From Pinguiococcus pyrenoidosus (lineage: Eukaryota > Sar > Pinguiophyceae > Pinguiochrysidales > Pinguiochrysidaceae): a stretch of 28,932 nucleotides of DNA. The number at the start of each line of letters is the position of its first letter. The first letter of the stretch is position 1. Position numbers and translations under genes: made by a program. The stretch lies in the NCBI GenBank assembly GCA_019677205.1, contig JAAMXY010000454.1, positions 1-28,932 on the forward strand, read 5' to 3'. The notes below the pieces were generated by a model, which was not told the DNA's origin, made no database searches, and was given only the letters and a program-made list of their open reading frames with translations. Positions 28,277 through 28,932 of the stretch are shown here, piece by piece.

Positions 28277-28824
28277 TCACTGGTGCATTTGAAAATCGAT
28301 AGCTTTGATAGGCCCAGTTTGAAAATCACCGCTTCCTTCCGCAACGCAATCCCGTGATCGGTTACCGCTCAACCGGTCACGCGTCCACCCAACGGCACGA
28401 AGGAGGCGCGGTTGCCGTGCGTCTTGCGGGGCGACTCGGGGCGCACCGCCAGGAGAGCGAGTCAACAGCGACTGCGGATCCTCCGGGTTGGCAGTGGGGC
28501 AATCGAGGCAGGCGAAGCGCTCCTCGTTGACGGCTACGCACTTTGCTGTGACCGATTGAACTGATGCATGCATCATAGACGTGGACAGCATACACAGTGA
28601 GGGCCACCGCACCCTCGTGTCTGGCACCAGATCTCGTCTGAGGCATTACGTTTGCACCGACCGAGGTATGGCGCATCGCATTCCGCCAATCCCAAGGCTC
28701 GCTGTACTCGGGTGCTGGTCGAGCTGGTCTGTCGCCGCCGGCCCTCGGGAATTTCGATTGGAGACTATGAAGAATATCCTGATTGAAGGGGTGAACGCCT
28801 TTGGACGTGAGCGCCTCCATGGCC
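28277..28824 (-). CDS. Possible partial gene at the window edge, unknown product
   Basis: A candidate exon runs 28824-28613 after acceptor CATAG; it may be internal, or begin at ATG 28820 (MEALTSKGVHPFNQDILHSL). A donor GTGCGG and acceptor TCACAG bound a 67-base intron (28612-28546) with matching phase 1. The next exon reads AKCVAVNEERFACLDCPTAN, whose codon use resembles the real genes here. From about 28460 leftward, codon quality drops in this frame, which stops at 28277. A different frame (KTHGNRASFVPLGGRVTG, stop 28369-28371) looks more coding. A frameshift, an unseen short intron or a sequence error may separate them. The CLDCP-x-x-NP stretch faintly recalls an Arf-GAP zinc finger, but the rest of that domain is absent. 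Low confidence that the model is right. Confidence 0.3.
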
Positions 28825-28932
28825 CTATGAAATCTCCCCGATGCTGCCCTTCGCGTCGCGATGCGGATTCCGGCTTCGGGATGGGACCTGGATATGGGGT
28901 CGGTGAACACGGATCGCCGGTGACTCAGAACT

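Noticed and set aside
28480-28545. Arf-GAP zinc finger suggested by CLDCP-x-x-NP
   Set aside because: The second cysteine pair and the following Arf-GAP core are absent downstream, so the resemblance is too short.

Overview
This is nuclear DNA from a eukaryotic microbe, most likely an alga with a secondary (red-derived) plastid. Nearly every gene is broken by short GT-AG introns (about 52 to 290 bases) whose phases agree across the junctions. Coding DNA is GC-rich and some intergenic stretches are AT-rich. The clearest lineage clue is the presequence of the gene at 16835-19393: a signal peptide followed at once by a Phe-led, Arg-rich transit-like segment (TEA|F-KP), the pattern of heterokont, haptophyte and cryptophyte plastid proteins. 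I cannot place the species more precisely.

I support sixteen genes, several of them alternating in strand. Left part: the 5' end of an ABHD12-like lipase gene (minus), a large Tudor-domain nuclear protein (plus), ribosomal protein L35/uL29 (minus), SEC61 gamma (plus), a CaMK-type kinase (minus) and the mitochondrial Rieske protein (minus). Middle: an unknown coiled-coil protein (plus), a TLC/NTT-type ATP/ADP translocase (minus), a mitochondrial-carrier protein of SAM-carrier type (minus) and a predicted plastid-targeted fusion of a CBS-domain pair with an NhaD Na+/H+ antiporter (plus). Right part: an unknown disordered protein (minus), a membrane J-protein (plus), the splicing helicase PRP16/DHX38 without introns (minus), a small unknown charged protein in five exons (plus), a secreted EF-hand protein (minus) and a doubtful gene at the right edge (minus).

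Six gene pairs are head to head, sharing upstream regions of about 250-720 bases. Several of these regions carry E2F-like sites (GGCGCGAAA or GGCGGGAAA), and the region before the CBS-NhaD gene has three TGACGTG motifs. The genes do not form one pathway. Recurring themes are protein entry into the ER (RPL35 and SEC61G back to back, plus an ER-type J-protein), organelle transport (NTT, mitochondrial carrier, plastid NhaD) and general housekeeping.

The most novel item is the CBS-NhaD fusion. The junction rests on one 81-base intron whose retention would end the protein after the CBS pair. All exon joins were made by eye from splice signals, phase and protein similarity, without transcripts or database searches.
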